The notes beneath the pieces are model-generated. The model did not search any database. It was given only the letters and a program-made list of their open reading frames with translations, and had not been told where the DNA came from. A stretch of DNA of 64,000 bases from Cercis canadensis (lineage: Eukaryota > Streptophyta > Magnoliopsida > Fabales > Fabaceae): NCBI GenBank assembly GCA_003255065.1, contig QAOA01008552.1:17455-81454 (forward strand), written 5' to 3'. Below, one piece after another: positions 28,323 through 45,011 of this stretch (position 1 is the stretch's first letter; every line of letters begins with the position of its first letter). Both the position numbers and the translations under genes were made by a program.

Positions 28323-29272
28323 TTGGGGTCACATCCTCTCATAAGCATTTGAGCAAAAACTGCAAGAGACAAGTCAGTATTCCCCATATCAGAAAGAAAA
28401 CTAATCACAGTAGAGTAAGTGACAACATTTGGGTCAATGCCCTCATCCACCATCTCATTGATCAAATTAAGGGCATCCTTAATTTTGTTATTTTTGCAGA
28501 ATCCATGAATTAAAGCATTATAAACAGGAACTACAGGTACAAATCTCATAGATAGCTCCTTTGCTTCTTCAACCTGACCAAGTTTACACATAGAAGATAT
28601 GATAGTTGTGGAGCTAACTGCATCCGGAGGGCAACCCTTATTTGACATTTCTACAAGCAACTTGCAAGCACCATCCACCTTCCCATTCTTACATAGAGCC
28701 TTAAGAAGAATGTTATATGTAAATACATTTGGCTCCAAGCCTTCCCCCTTCATGTTGTTATACACAGGATTAATCATCTGAAATCTATTATCACTAAGCA
28801 AGGCATCCAACAGGTGATTGTATATCTTGACCGTGGGTTTGCACCCAAATTCGCTTATCCTGTAAAACATCTTCATAGCTCGATCAACCAACCCGGCTCG
28901 CCGATAGGAATTCATAACACATATGAATAAATCTTCAGAGCAAGCTATCCCTTCCAACTTCATTTGTTGCAAAAGATACTGAACTCCATCCATTTCACTA
29001 TGGCTTCCAAGTTTCTCAATCATAATATGATATGTAAAATGGGTGTGTTTGAAAGCTCTAGAATTGGCCAAGGATTTGAAGTATTCAAGAGCCAATACAA
29101 TATCACGCTCATGATTCAACCTCTTCACCACCTCTGATTCTTTAAGAACAGGTGCTTGTGTGTGTTCAACTTGGGGTTCATCAAGATTGAAAATTGGGTT
29201 TGTGTTGAGTACAAATGGGATTGAAGGCCTGGGCACTTTTAACAACAAGGAACGCCCTTCTTTCAAATACAT
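28323..29272 (-). CDS. Pentatricopeptide repeat protein, N-terminal part (At3g48810-like)
   Basis: Open frame of 316 codons from ATG at 29272 into the gap, with no intron, as usual for plant PPR genes. After a short N-terminal region (MYLKEGRSLLLKVPRPS) come about seven P-class 35-residue repeats. Examples are VKIYNHLLDALL, VFTYNILLKALCKNGKVDG, VPVYNALIHGFCKNNKIKD and VVTYSTVISFL. From memory it resembles Arabidopsis At3g48810, whose product is longer, so roughly half is missing. Such proteins bind organelle RNA; targeting here is not proven. A GC-rich leader lies upstream. It is unrelated to the receptor array around it. Confidence 0.85.
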
Positions 29273-29939
29273 TATATAGTTGGTAAAAGCAAAGCTTTAG
29301 CTTCCAATAGGAGAAGCTAAAAACCCAGTAAGAGAATATAGTGGGAAATTCATGAAATATATGATAGAAATCCAACAGGAAATTATGTATAGTGCTTACT
29401 CCGCATTTCCCAGAGCGTTGGAAGCTTGTGAGAGACAGGGGCGGAGGGAGACTGAGAGAGGTGCGCTGGTGGTGGTGGGCCGGTTGCGGTGGCCCTGCTG
29501 CCGCTGGTGCGCCTGTGCCGGTGGCGAAGACTGTGAGATGCGAGAGCGCGAGCAACTGAGCGGGGAACGCGGGAGAGGTGCGCTGGGTCACTGGACGCTG
29601 GGTGTGTTGGCGATTTCAATAGATGAAATTGGGGCATTTTGTTTTGGGGTGGTTAATAGTCTGGTTGAACAATTTTTTTTGAAAAAAACACAAAAAAGTA
29701 CCACCAAAATGGGGCCCAGAATGTGCTCCATTTTTTTTCAGGTCTATTGTCCAAACTCTATATACGGGTTAAATGGGCTAGTCTGTTAGGTCGGATGAAC
29801 CAATTTTAGTTTTTTACTCTAAAAAATTACTTGTGCTAATAGGTATGGTTCAGTTGACAAATTAAATTTTATTTTAGGCGAACCCTGAGGTAATTTATTT
29901 AGGTGTCATTTTGGACCTTACTTTTCTTCTTGGGTGCAG
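29273..29939. other. PPR 5' leader and spacer
   Basis: 29380-29640 is distinctly GC-rich and probably holds the 5' leader and promoter of the PPR gene, read on -. ORFs on both strands here (up to 145 codons) are low-complexity by-products of the GC content. From about 29890 the sequence matches the intron before exon 5 of copy D. Confidence 0.5.
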
Positions 29940-30816
29940 ATTGAGTCCAACTGAAATTTTTAGATCAAGAAAAACGCATCAACATAATTAAAGGAATAGT
30001 ACGAGGTCTACTTTACTTACATAGAGATTTTAGATTAAAAATTATACATCGAGATTTCAAAACAAATAATATCTTGCTAGATAGAGAGATGAATGCAAAA
30101 ATATCTAATCTTGGATTGGCCAAAGTTTTCAAAGGCAATGAAAAAGAGACTAATACCATAAGAGTTGTTGGAACATAGTAAACATACATTCTTCATGTTA
30201 TATGATTATGGTATCATGTTGAGGTTGTTGAGAATTGATAATGATGTGCTATGTGGTCTAAATACAGTGGCTATATATCCCTTGAATATGCAATGGAATT
30301 ACATTTTTTTAGAAAGATAAGATATCTACAACTTTAGAGTTTTGTTACTAGAAATTGTTAGCAGAAAATGAAACACTAGCTTTTATAACAATAAGCACAA
30401 TCTCAGCTTTATAGGATTTGTAAGTCTCTCTATCTCATGTCCTTCTTAATTGGAGAGACTCTCACTACTTTTTTGTGATATAAAATAAATTTTTGTGCTG
30501 CTTTTATTTACTTTAAGCATGAAAATTATGGAATGAAGAAAACATTAAACCTTTAATAGATCCAAAGATATCTAATCTAGGCTTTGAGAATCAAATTTTG
30601 AGGTGTATACACATTGGACTTCATTGTGTGCAAGAACTTGCAAGTGAAAGGCCATCTATGACCACTATAGTTTTGATGCTTAACAGTGAGATTGTGAATC
30701 TTTCTCTTCTAGGACAAGTTGTATTTGTTTAGAGGAAAAAATTGTTGAGTTCAGAGAATTCTCAAGGACCGAACTCTGCCAACAATGTAGCACTTAGTGA
30801 AATACAAAGAAGATAA
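29940..30816 (+). pseudogene. Copy E2: last three kinase exons, degenerate
   Basis: Exon 5 (29940-30177) has the HRDFKTNN variant and SNLGLAK in place of SDFGLAK, plus stops. Exon 6 (30268-30419) has lost its ERSDV motif. Exon 7 (about 30527-30816) has a damaged acceptor (CTTTAAGC) and a stop after VVFV. Exon 5 is closest to copy D, and exons 6-7 to copy A. It lacks the ectodomain, transmembrane segment and N-lobe and is not functional. Confidence 0.88.
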
Positions 30817-31698
30817 CAAGAAGGGCACACTGTCACTTGAGATATCTACATTCTATATGCTGAAGATATTGCACAGATATCTCTTCGTATAACTTTTCCT
30901 TTTAATACTATGTATATTTGTGTCATTAATAATCATTTTTGTCTTGCTAGAGCTTGTTTCGTAAAAAATTTCAAAATTTTGGATTTTTGCACAGTGAAAA
31001 ATTACTAATTGTTTTAAGTAAACTATATACTTACAAGATTTTGGTTTTAACAAAAGAATTCCTCACCCTTTATAGTTAAATTCTAAAGAAATCAAAACTT
31101 TCAACAAATTAATCTACCGTTACTAAAAATAATGACATGATACTGTTAATGTTTTCAGTGTCACTGCTAAAATAGCAAAAATAAATGACAGCAAGACAAG
31201 TGCACTTTTATAAGAATAAAATAAATTAAAAAAAAAAAAAAACCCCATAAAGGGGGTCTAAAACATCGTCGTTTTGCTCTAAGGTCAAACCCCTCGTCCT
31301 TCCTCGTCATTTCGAAGATCTGCCTCCATGGTACGGGAATGAAAATGTACCTGAGAAGACTATTGGTACTCCATCGGTTTCAAGCTTGGTCACATATTTT
31401 GGGCACGCTCCAATCAGAGACGAAGACACATAGAGAGCATGGAAACAAAGCCAAACCTGAGATGAATCAAGGCATAGACACTCACCCAAGTCAAAATGAG
31501 GGAGAAAGGTGTCCAACACTCTGTTTTTAAGATGGGATTGATTAATTGCGTCATGTTATATTCAATCAACAATTGATTCATTGCATTACAACATTACTTT
31601 GACCTAAGAAAAAAAAAAAAAAGAGATAATTATAGTTAAGTCACTCGAATCACAAATAACTCTAGGTAAACTACTTCGGAATCCCCTCATGTTAAGGG
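30817..31698. other. Spacer E2-E3, duplicate of 20417-21190
   Basis: Same order as the earlier spacer: shared 3' flank, about 70 bp of extra sequence with a poly-A run (31229-31243), the - strand ORF (31307-31519) and the dispersed repeat (31541-31692). The spacer here is cut by an LTR insertion that the earlier block lacks. Confidence 0.7.
31541..31692. repeat. Dispersed repeat, third copy
   Basis: Starts ATTAATTGCGTCATG. It is the counterpart of 21045-21188. Confidence 0.65.
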
Positions 31699-31925
31699 TG
31701 TTGATACCAAAATTACGTAATAAAAAATAAAAAAAATCATAATAATAATAAAATACAAAAAAACAATTAGTATCAATAACAATAAAATAACAAGAATTGA
31801 ATTATCTCTACAATCCTGACTCCTGGGTGGCATTCCCCTTTCGGCGAAATACTATTCACCAATTCAGCTTTGGGCAAAATGCCGCAAATACAGTCCGGCA
31901 CCACCCACCTACAGTGCCCCTTGCA

Positions 31926-32142
31926 GCTTGAAAACAGGAAAAATACTTCAATTAACGGGGCAACTCGTACAAAATTTTGGTTATAAAAAGCCTCACAAAA
32001 CAGAGCAAAAGGGAGGGAATACATAGGACACAGNTTGAAAACAGGAAAAACACTTCAATTAATGGGGCAACTCGTACAAAATTTTGGCTATAAAAAGCCT
32101 CACAAAACAGAGCAAAAGGGAGGGAATACATAGGACACAGTA
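31926..32142. repeat. 108-bp repeat around a single N (assembly overlap)
   Basis: 31926-32033 and 32035-32142 differ at only a few bases. This is the same pattern as the other single-N joins and points to two haplotypes. Confidence 0.85.
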
Positions 32143-33645
32143 TAATACAAAGACACCGTGGGAGAACAAGAGGCAAGCAACAAACAGAGAGTAAAATTCT
32201 GAAACACCAAACAACCAAAAAGCAAGAAAATCCAGTACCACATAGAGGGGAAAACTCCAAAATTTTCATCTCAGGTACTAACACTATCTTGTATTTTTTT
32301 TGTTGTGTTAATTTTTTATTTTTCTGGTTGTACACAGAGAAAAAATCACCAAATTAGAGAGAATTACCCAAATCCCCAATTTGTTAAAGAGAGCAAAAAC
32401 CTAGAAATTAAAATTTTTCGGTACATGCATGCAATCTTAGATGAAGCACAATAGAAGCCAAATTAGAAAAGGATGAACCAAGTTGAAGAAAAATGAGAGA
32501 AACTTAGAGAGAGAAAACTTCCTTTTAGAAAGAGAAACCAATTTAAAAAGAGGAGATAGAGATGTCGAAGAAGAGAAGCCATAGATTGAGGGGAAGGAAG
32601 TGAGTTTCATACCTTGAACTCATGGCTTAAGAATCAATTTGGTTTGCTTTCGGGATTTGATGCTGGATGGGGTTAAAGGTCTCGGTCTTGCGATTTTGTC
32701 TTTGCTTCCCTGTTGCCTCTTGCCTTTCTTCCCCATGGCTTCTCCCTTCTCTCTGTCCGACTTCCCCTTTCTTTTATTTGTGCGTTTTTATGCTTTAAAT
32801 TATCAATCCGTTTTATTGTTTTGAATTAATTTGATTTGGGCTTTATGGGCTAGAATTTCATTTTGTTTGTTTTAATTTGTTTACTTATTTGATTTGCTGA
32901 ACTTTCATTTTGGGCTTTTTTTAATTCGTTTGGATCTCTTACGCTGTTTTGTTATTTATTTGAGTTTGTTTAGTAAAATTTCGTTTGGGCCTGGGAAGAG
33001 TTGCTAATCTATTTGTTGTTTTTGTTGTTTGATGGATCAGGCCCAAGGTTTTAGTTGTATGTGTGTTAGTTAGTCTCTTTCTTTGTTCGAATTGGGCCTG
33101 TTTATTTCACATATTACTCTTATTTTTATTTCTTTGATGTTGTTTTGGTAACTAGTTGGACTAAAATAGGATTTAGGCCAAAATATGTTTATTTGTCTTG
33201 TTTTGGGTCATTTTAATTAATCATTTTAATTAATTTTATAATTTTTCTTTATTGTTATTATTGTCACTTTTTTATCTTCAGGATCCTTGTTTATTTTATT
33301 TTTATGCTTTATGCATTTCATATTATACTCAATTCTTTTTTATAGATGAAATTAAAGCCTAACAATGGATTAAATTAGAGAATAATTGTGTTGACAATTT
33401 TTCCTAATGCTCTAGAGATGAGGGATAAATTTATTGGTTATGCCAGAGATACTGGTGTGGCTAATGAAATTCTCAATATCGCTTTATTTTTTAATTAATA
33501 TTTTTCTAGCATTCATTTGCTGCATTGTGATACATCTGATTATATTTCGTTATTATTTTTTATTTATGCTAGAATAACAATACTGACGAGGGAATAATCA
33601 AAATTAGTCATGATGATAACGATATTTGACATTCTAGAGGTAAAG

Positions 33646-33647
<2 letters not shown>

Positions 33648-33697
<50 letters not shown>
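33648..33697. repeat. Poly-T tract inside the LTR element
   Basis: About 48 consecutive T, the longest homopolymer in the window. Confidence 0.9.
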
Positions 33698-33702
<5 letters not shown>

Positions 33703-34496
33703 TGCCAGAGGTACTGGTAGGGCTTGAGACTAACTCCTAATAAAAATCTTTTCTATGTATAATTCTCCAAAAAACTTTCTCTATACATAATGTCATATTT
33801 TTATATATCTTAAAATGTAGAGGAAAAGTACCGACGAAGGAATAATTGAGGATAGCTGTAATGACGGCGACTTCTTGACATTCTAAAGGTGAGGAGTGTC
33901 CTTTTAGCATTTCTAGATGTACTGGTGGACTAGAGAAAAACCTTCAATAAAAATCTTTTGCCACAAATCTCAAACTCATATTTCCTAACGTGCATAATAA
34001 ATTACATTTCATACATTTTTAGTTATTACTCAGATAATAAAAATGTTAAAACTTGCTTATGACAAAATAGATTGGGAAAGGATTGTAATGACAATCACGA
34101 ACTTTACGTAATAGTCTTGAGGCATATTTTTAGGTTTCGCTTGGCAGGACCTAACAACGTATTACTTTATTTTAAACACACTGTTAGGACCAATTTAATT
34201 TATTTTAAGAGATAACAAAATATTAAATAGGTAACCGTTCTAAGAACAGACATTGTAGGGTGCTAATACCTTCCTTACACATAATCAACCCTCGAATCCA
34301 AACTTTGAAAACGTAGACCTTTCCTTTTATAGGTGTCCAATCACACCATTTCATTTGTTTAAAAATGGAATAAAATGATTGGTGGCGACTCCATTCTTTT
34401 GCATCGTATAATGCATTTTATCTTTTATCTTTCTCGTGGGGGGTTTTGCCGCTCTACTTCGCGCTCTCAAAAGGGACGTTGTGATAAAGGGGTAAC

Positions 34497-36112
34497 ATAA
34501 TGTTGTCAGTAATAATTCCAGTTTCAGTGATAGTAGGAAAAATTATTGTTGCTGCTTCTGCATATTTTTGTTATGGACATGGATTGCTAAACATTCTGGA
34601 GCCATATGTCACTGTCCAACTAGTTTCAAGGACATAATTTTTTAAGTCATAGTGCAAGCCTTCAAAATGAGAATGTATGTTTTTTTAAGTATACATCAAG
34701 CATTTAGTTAATTGAGCCTTAGGACATTCAAGTTTGGAAATTTTTACTCAAATTCAAATAATGGTGTCTATATCCAGTGATGAAAGAAAATGAATGCTTT
34801 CTTTGGATAAATGAGGGCTTCAATTGACCAAACAAGTGTTATTCGCCAATATAGGAGAAAAACACCAGAAAGTGAGAGTGAAACATTGAATGGAAACCAT
34901 AAAAAAGTTAAACTAGATGAGCTACCACTGCTTTATTTTCAACAAGTTACAACTGTCACTAACAACTTTTACTCCGCTAATTTGCTCGGCCAGGGTGGTT
35001 TTGGTTAGTTTACAAGGTAATCACTTCCAAGGTAATTTTCAAAATTTCTAATAGAGTATAATTGAGTATGACTGTAATATTTTTGGGTCATACTCATCTA
35101 GGGAGTATTGGAAGATGGATAGGAAATAGTAGTAAAAAGACTCTCCAATGCATCTGGATAGGGTCTAGAAGAATTTAAGAATGAGGTCGTGGTTATCTCA
35201 AATCTTCAACATCGAAATCTTATAAGACTTTTTGGCTGTTGTGTCAAAGGAGAGGAAATTAAAGATGTTGATCTACGAGTTCATACCAAATAAAAGTTTA
35301 GATAAATTTCTGTTTGATGCTCTTTTTTCTTCTGTACTTCACTTTTCAAACCTTCGTTGTCAGGATATGGCTAACTTGTTTGAAAGTAGTATGTCCATTC
35401 TTTCTTCGACTAGTTTATATATCATGTAGTGTTACCCACAATTTTAGTTTTGTTTGTATTTTTTTTTCCTCTAGACCCTCAACAATAGAAATTAATTCTT
35501 AGATTGGAGAAAACACTTCAGTAGAATTGAAGGAATAATTCGATGTTTGATTTATTTTCAAAAAAAAATTAGACTGAGAATTATACATTGAGATTTCGAG
35601 GCAAATAATATTGTTAATTAGATGGAGAAAATGCTTCAACCTAGTAAGTATGCCTTCATCATTGTTTATGAGTATAGTACCATATTAAGTCAATTGAGAA
35701 TTAATCCTTTTTATGTTAAATGTAGTGACTATATATCACTTGAATATGCAATGAAAGAACATTTTTCAGAGAAATTAGATGTATACAGCTTTGGAGTTTT
35801 GTTACTTGAGATTGTTAATGGAAAAAAAAAAAAAAAAACAGCAGCTTTTATAACAATGACCATTCTCTCAGCCTTACAGGATTTGTATGTCTCCCCACAT
35901 CATGGCTTTCTCAATTACAAAGACTCCTACTACTTTCTTGTGACACAAAATAACCTTGAAAGTTTATACTTCTTTTCTTTAATTTAGGCATGGAAAATGT
36001 GGAATGAAGACAACATTTTTTCTTTAGTTGATCCAGAGATATCAAATTCAAGCAGTGATAATCAAATTTTGAGGTGCATGCACATAGGACTTTTGTGCGT
36101 GCAAGAACTTAC
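34497..36112 (+). pseudogene. Copy E3: kinase half of a receptor, degenerate
   Basis: Sister of E1, with relics in the same order: transmembrane exon (34503-34605), exon 3 (34851-35017; Gly-rich loop kept but a stop follows GGFG), exon 4 (35102-35310; DG*E and G*GL stops, frameshift at EEIK), exon 5 (35476-35640), exon 6 (35726-35882; poly-A expansion in the EIVNGK codons) and exon 7, cut at CVQELT. Stops shared with E1 show that the copy was dead before duplication. Confidence 0.9.
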
Positions 36113-38566
36113 ATAATGTGAATATTCCAATTTGCATTGGCTTTCTCAAAATCTTCCAGATATGAGTTTGACCTTTTCTTTCAGATAGGGTAGGCTCTTT
36201 ACTTTTGAACACTCTTAAACTCATTTATTGTCACTGGCCCTCCTTCTCATGCCCATTTGCAACTTGATGATTGTGACCTTGTGCCTTCTCATTTTGTGAT
36301 CAATAAGTAGGGATCAAATACACATTCAAGTTGAAGGAGTTTGAAAATTTTGTTAAGAGTTGCAGAATTATGGGTCAAAATCTTCTAGATATGAGATTAG
36401 CTTTGAGAAGGTGGGCTCTTTGACCTTTTCTTTCAGAGAGGGTAGGCTCTTTACCTTTGAACACTCTTAAATTCACTTGTTGTCACTGGCCCTCCTGCTC
36501 ATGCCCTGCAACTTGATGATTGTGACCTTGTGCCTTCTCATTTTCTGATCAATAAGTAGGGATCAAATACACATTCAAGTTGAAGGAGTTTGAAAATTTT
36601 GTTAAGAGTTGCAGAATTATGGGTCAAAATCTTCTAGATATGAGATTAGCTTTGAGAAGGTGGGCTCTTTGACCTTTTCTTTCAGAGAGGGTAGGCTCTT
36701 TACCTTTGAACACTCTTAAATTCACTTGTTGTCACTGGCCCTCCTGCTCATGCCCATATGCAACTTGATGATTGTGACCTTGTGCCTTCTCATTTTCTGA
36801 TCAATAAGTAGGGATCAAATACACATTCAAGTTGAAGGAGTTTGAAAATTTTGTTAAGAGTTGCAGAATTATGGGTCAAAATCTTCTAGATATGAGATTA
36901 GCTTTGAGAAGGTGGGCTCTTTGACCTTTTCTTTCAGAGAGGGTAGGCTCTTTACCTTTGAACACTCTTAAATTCACTTGTTGTCACTGGCCCTCCTGCT
37001 CATGCCCATATTCAACTTGAGCATTGTGACCTTGTGTATTCTCATTTTCTGAACAATATGTAGGTACACATTAATATGGGTCGACGCCAACTTCCGTCAA
37101 CGATGAGCCAAAATGGTCCAGGAAGGCTCTTTATAAATATAATGAATCAATTTGTGGGACCTTTTCTTTCAGAGGGTTTGCTGCGATGCATAGGCAAGAG
37201 GGTGCTGAGTGAATCCATTAAAACAAGGGATGCTGAAAAAATTGATTAGCATTTGAATGGAAGCTGACTCTCTCATTAATCGTGTTTATATCTTCTTGTC
37301 CAGAGAAGAAGTTGAAGATAACAGATAACGGAGTGGGAAATATATGAAACAAAAATTAAAACATATCGTGGGCATTTGACAATTTTTGGCCTTTGACTAG
37401 GGTTTATTGTTTCACTTGACGTTTCTGTTAAGTCTCCCCTCGAAATATATTGAAGTATAGCGGGTTTCTCAAAAAGATTTTGGAAATAAAGGAGAAGGCT
37501 ATGTAATTGTTTGAAAATATATGAAAGTGGAAATATTTTACTCTAACTATGTCATCCTCAATGTGACTCTAACTATGTAGTAATATCTTCACACTTTACA
37601 ATTTTTGAGTTTACTTCAACTGCTGAAAATTTAAATTAGATCGCTTTGATTCCTTTTTTGTAGGAGTCAAATGTTTTTTAAACTTCAAATGCTTATTAAA
37701 AGAAGTGAAGTTATCACTTACCTAATTAAAACTTGTAAAGGGACTTGTTTCTACAACACAGAATTAAAACAACACATAGACAGGATCACTCACCACACAT
37801 TAAAACACAATAACGAAGCCTATGAAAAGACAATGCACAGTAGTAATATTTTTTTACTCAATTTATATATGCGACTTTTTTTTTTTTTCCTAGTTCGGCA
37901 GAGTGTGCTCCTATCATAAGAATGGTCTCTTCATTCTCATTTCTTAGTTTAAATCCTTTTGAATGCAATTGCAATCACTATTTATCTATTGGCAGAAAAA
38001 AAAAATACTTCTTTTTCTAACATTATTATTTTATATAGGGGCTGGGAGATTTTACAAGCAAAAAGTTTAAGTGAGTTTAGTATAGAGTATTTATTAAGGA
38101 AAACATAAGGAAACCAGAATTTTGTTACCCATAGTAGAACTACTTTTGAATAAATATGTGACCCTTTCAATTTTATTTTATCTAAAAATTACATTTGAAT
38201 TATGAAAATTTGTTCTTTAGCTAAATAGCATTACTCAATTATTTAATAATAATAGTATAGTGTGCACATGCATGTAATAATGGTGTGAGAGAATTATTAC
38301 TCAATTTTGTAGGTAGCATTATTATTAATTAATAAGATGGTTGATATGGATATTTATAAGAAACTGAAACATTATAGTCTAAGAAGTTTGAAGCACTCAT
38401 AAAAACACAACAATAGAGCTTAGACAAAGACCTATAATTGACCCTTGAAAGGTCATATCAGTGAAAAGCCATAGTTTGAAGCCATTTAATTGTTACAGGT
38501 AGCTATTGCTTAATAGAAATATTATACATATTAAGAAGAAAAACATACATATTCCATAGCAATCAT
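36113..38566 (+). promoter_or_regulatory. Upstream region of copy F
   Basis: Near-identical to the region before E apart from one extra 250-bp unit and a deletion of the part corresponding to about 22830-23340. It leads into the copy F signal-peptide exon. Confidence 0.65.
36140..37040. repeat. Promoter tandem repeat, four units in copy F
   Basis: GTCACTGGCCCTCCT starts at 36230, 36482, 36731 and 36983, a period of 249-252 bp. The middle units are almost identical, suggesting recent unequal exchange. Confidence 0.92.
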
Positions 38567-42140
<3,574 letters not shown>

Positions 42141-42654
42141 GAGTAGGGGTATAATGTTACCGCATGTTAAAATAGCTTCATTCTATATGCTTATTATCTT
42201 AAATAGATACTATGTAATTTGTCATTAATAACAAGTTTTGGCAATGTGGTACTGCAAAAGAGAATCCAAAATCAAGTTTTGAAATTAGTGTTGAGGAGTT
42301 GATATTACTAGTTATGCTTCTTGTAAGTTTGTTTTCTAATATAGATTTCTTAGAGCCTTTTTCTCAGGAAACTCTTAATACATATCTCTATCATTTGAAA
42401 ACATTTGAAGATAAAAACATATAAAATAAGCAGATGTTTCCCTTGCATGAGATTAGAAAAATCTATTTCTGAAAAAAAAAAAAAACAAAACAAAAAAGTT
42501 TAAAATATAAATGAGAAAGTTTAGAATTTGATATTTTGCAACTATTGGTCCTCATTTTAGAAAATTTCTGAACCATATGGCCACCATTTGTTACACGTTG
42601 CATGTGTATCATGTAGTCTTCCAAGTCTGTAGAGTAGTCAATTCATATTCCAAC
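42141..42654. other. 3' flank of copy F
   Basis: Matches 11295-11550 after C and 1806-2300. Includes a poly-A run near 42473. No gene. Confidence 0.65.
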
Positions 42655-43800
42655 TCAGGGATTCTTCTGGGATTCTCACATTTTCTGGAAATGGCAACCT
42701 TGTGGTACTGAATGGGCAGAAACAAGTCATTTGGTCATCAAATGTGTCAAACATAACATCTAATTCAACGGCACAACTCTTAGATTCAGGAAACCTTGTC
42801 TTGCTACATGACACTCAGAGTTTCCAGCACCCTTCTGACACATTCACGCCGAAGATGAAGATTAGTACCAATAGTTTAACAGGTGAGAAAGTGCAGCTTT
42901 TCTCATGGAAAAGCCTTTTTGATCCATCCCATGGAAACGTCTCTCCAAGTCTTGAACGCCTAAATGTTCCACAAGTGTTTGTTTGGAAAGAAACTCGCCC
43001 TTATTGGAGGAGTGGTCCATGCACTGGTAGGATCTTTATTGGGGCACCTCAGGTGTATTATGTGTATCTTTATGGATTCAATCTAGGTAAAGAAGAGAAT
43101 GGTACAGTTTATCTAACCCTTTTGTCTGCAAACAAGTCGAGTTTGCAACCCTTGGCCTGCATCCTCAAGGGAAATTTAAAATAACAATGTGGAATAACAG
43201 AAAGGAATTTTTGACTGAGGTTATTGAAGGCACTGATTGTTATGTTTATGGTATGTGTGGGGAATTTGGAAGCTGTGATTGGCAGAGTTCACCTATTTGC
43301 CGCTGTTTAAGTGGGTTTGAACCTAGGAATTTAGAGGGATGAAATAAGCAAAACTGGACTAGTGGGTGCGTGAGGAAGGCACCATTGCAGTGTGAGAGGT
43401 CCAAAAATGTAAGTGAAGTTCGAGAAGGAGATGGTTTTTTGAAGCTTGAGAAGATGAAAGTGCCAGATTTTGTCGAGAGGTTATCTGCTTTGGAAGAAAA
43501 ATGAAGAGAACAGTGCTGGTAGAAACTTCCAAGTTTTTATGCTGTTATTGATGCTTCTTTTCTTTATTTCAGGCATGGAAATTATGAGAACATCACATCT
43601 CTAATAGACCCAGAAATATCAGATCCTGAATTTGGCAAAGACATTTATGAGATGCATACACATTGGACTTCTATGTGTTCAAGAACTTGCAATTTCAATG
43701 CTTAATAGTGAGATTGTCAATCTTCTCCAAGGCAATCGGATTCATCCTAAGGCAAATTGTGTCCACAGCCGAGTCGTCTAAAAGAAGTTACAACACATGC
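42655..43800 (+). pseudogene. Copy F2: receptor ectodomain fused to an exon-7 remnant
   Basis: Begins inside the lectin domain (DSSGILTF, VVLNGQKQVIWSSNVSN) and runs open through the S-locus domain (WRSGPCTGR) to 43184. A frameshift, a stop after NLEG, and loss of the PAN domain after WREKx follow. It then joins a shortened exon 7 (43574 on) that lacks the RPSMTTV segment. The same exon-7 deletion is in copy D, so they share this tail by descent. No start codon, transmembrane segment or kinase lobes. Confidence 0.88.
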
Positions 43801-44142
43801 TCCATCAATTATGCCTCTTTTACTGACATCCAAGGGAGGTAGTAAATTTGGCCACAATTTCACTATTATTCTAAACTATATTCTCTCTAGATATATGACC
43901 CGAATATCTAGCATGTTTCATTGCTCTCTGTATATTTGGTGTTCTNAAGGCAAACTGTGTCCACAGCCGAGTCGTCTAAAAGAAGTCACAACACATGCTC
44001 CATCAATGATGCCTCTTTTTACTGACATCCAAGGGAGGTAGTAAATTTGGCCACAATTTCACTATTATTCTAAACTATATTCTCTCTAGATATATGACCC
44101 GAATATCTAGCATGTTTCATTGCTCTCTGTATATTTGGTGTT
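43749..44142. repeat. 197-bp repeat around a single N (assembly overlap)
   Basis: 43749-43945 and 43947-44142 are nearly identical, covering the F2 tail and spacer. Single-copy at the equivalent place after copy D. Confidence 0.88.
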
Positions 44143-45011
44143 CTGTTATGGCTATCAGATGGTTGGCTCATGTTGCAAGCAAAAATACAAGAGTTGAAAA
44201 GGGAAAAAACAATAGAAATGGCTTTGTGGAAGGTATACTAATGTACACCCTGTTTTTCTTCCTCATTCAATATAAATCATAGAAGAAAGGGGAGTCAGCT
44301 TGCCATACATTTTTTGGAAACTTTTCTTGCAAATTACAATGGTGTCCATTGATCTAAAATTTCTACTTTCAATGGGCTCTTTCCTAGAAATTTCGACTTC
44401 GAGCTTTCAGGTTAGAATTTGACATATAATTGTGTTAATGTAGGTCAGATTTGCATGTTGTGTGAACTAAACAAAGATTGTGGATCTTTCATAGAGTCAC
44501 ATGTTTAGCAGTAGGGGAAAAGAAAATGAAAGGAGGATGGCTGAATCAAAAGGACTATTCATCAGGATTTAAAAAAACAGTAGTCCAACTACATAGCAAG
44601 AAATATTCTTTATATTGGTTTCTCAAGAACTGTCAAATTTGGAGTTGATGTGTCACTTCACGTACAAGTAATGGAGAAAATAATGGTTAGTCATATGGTA
44701 TTTGTTTAATACCACAGGAAGAGTTACTTAGAAGTATCATATTTTGGTCAAAGAATTTATGTGTCCACGTTCTAGATAAATCATACAATGCAATAGAGAA
44801 TTACTGTCATTGCCTAATAAACTAGTTTTCATCATTTGAACAACTGTCTAATAAATGAATGCACTTTTCAAAATTGAAAGAAAATGTGATGCCGTAATAA
44901 AAATACACATGTATATCTAGAAACTGATGTAGCTTTCAAGTTTTGTACTTCAAAAAAAAATGATAAGGATTCAAGTTATAGCCTATTTAAGAAAGAGTTA
45001 TTTGTAGAGAT
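44143..45011. other. Spacer F2-G, duplicate of 18400-19188
   Basis: Aligned to the D-E0 spacer, with one extra stretch (about 44490-44580). No independent gene. Confidence 0.7.

Larger units (their letters stand above)
31699..34486. mobile_element. Probable solo LTR or LTR-type element (about 2.8 kb)
   Basis: Comparison with the unoccupied site at 21185-21200 defines the insertion. The target duplication AAGGG lies at 31694-31698 and 34487-34491. The element begins TGTTGATACC and ends GTTGTGATA, with the expected terminal CA changed to TA. Its last 150 bases contain GGTGTCCAATCACACC and GGTGGCGACTCC, wording I associate with the LTR ends of Ty3/gypsy elements. No gag or pol reading frame is seen. 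It includes a poly-T tract and an N-flanked duplication. Confidence 0.72.

Noticed and set aside
29181-29789. Overlapping ORFs on both strands near the PPR start
   Set aside because: Low-complexity Pro/Ala/Arg products of a GC-rich leader, in different frames from the PPR protein.
31952-32335. 127-codon - strand ORF
   Set aside because: Lies in the LTR element and reads through the N and its duplicated flank.
36140-37040. Possible CRISPR-like or satellite array
   Set aside because: A 250-bp contiguous unit without spacers, shared as promoter sequence by three genes; a minisatellite in a plant genome.
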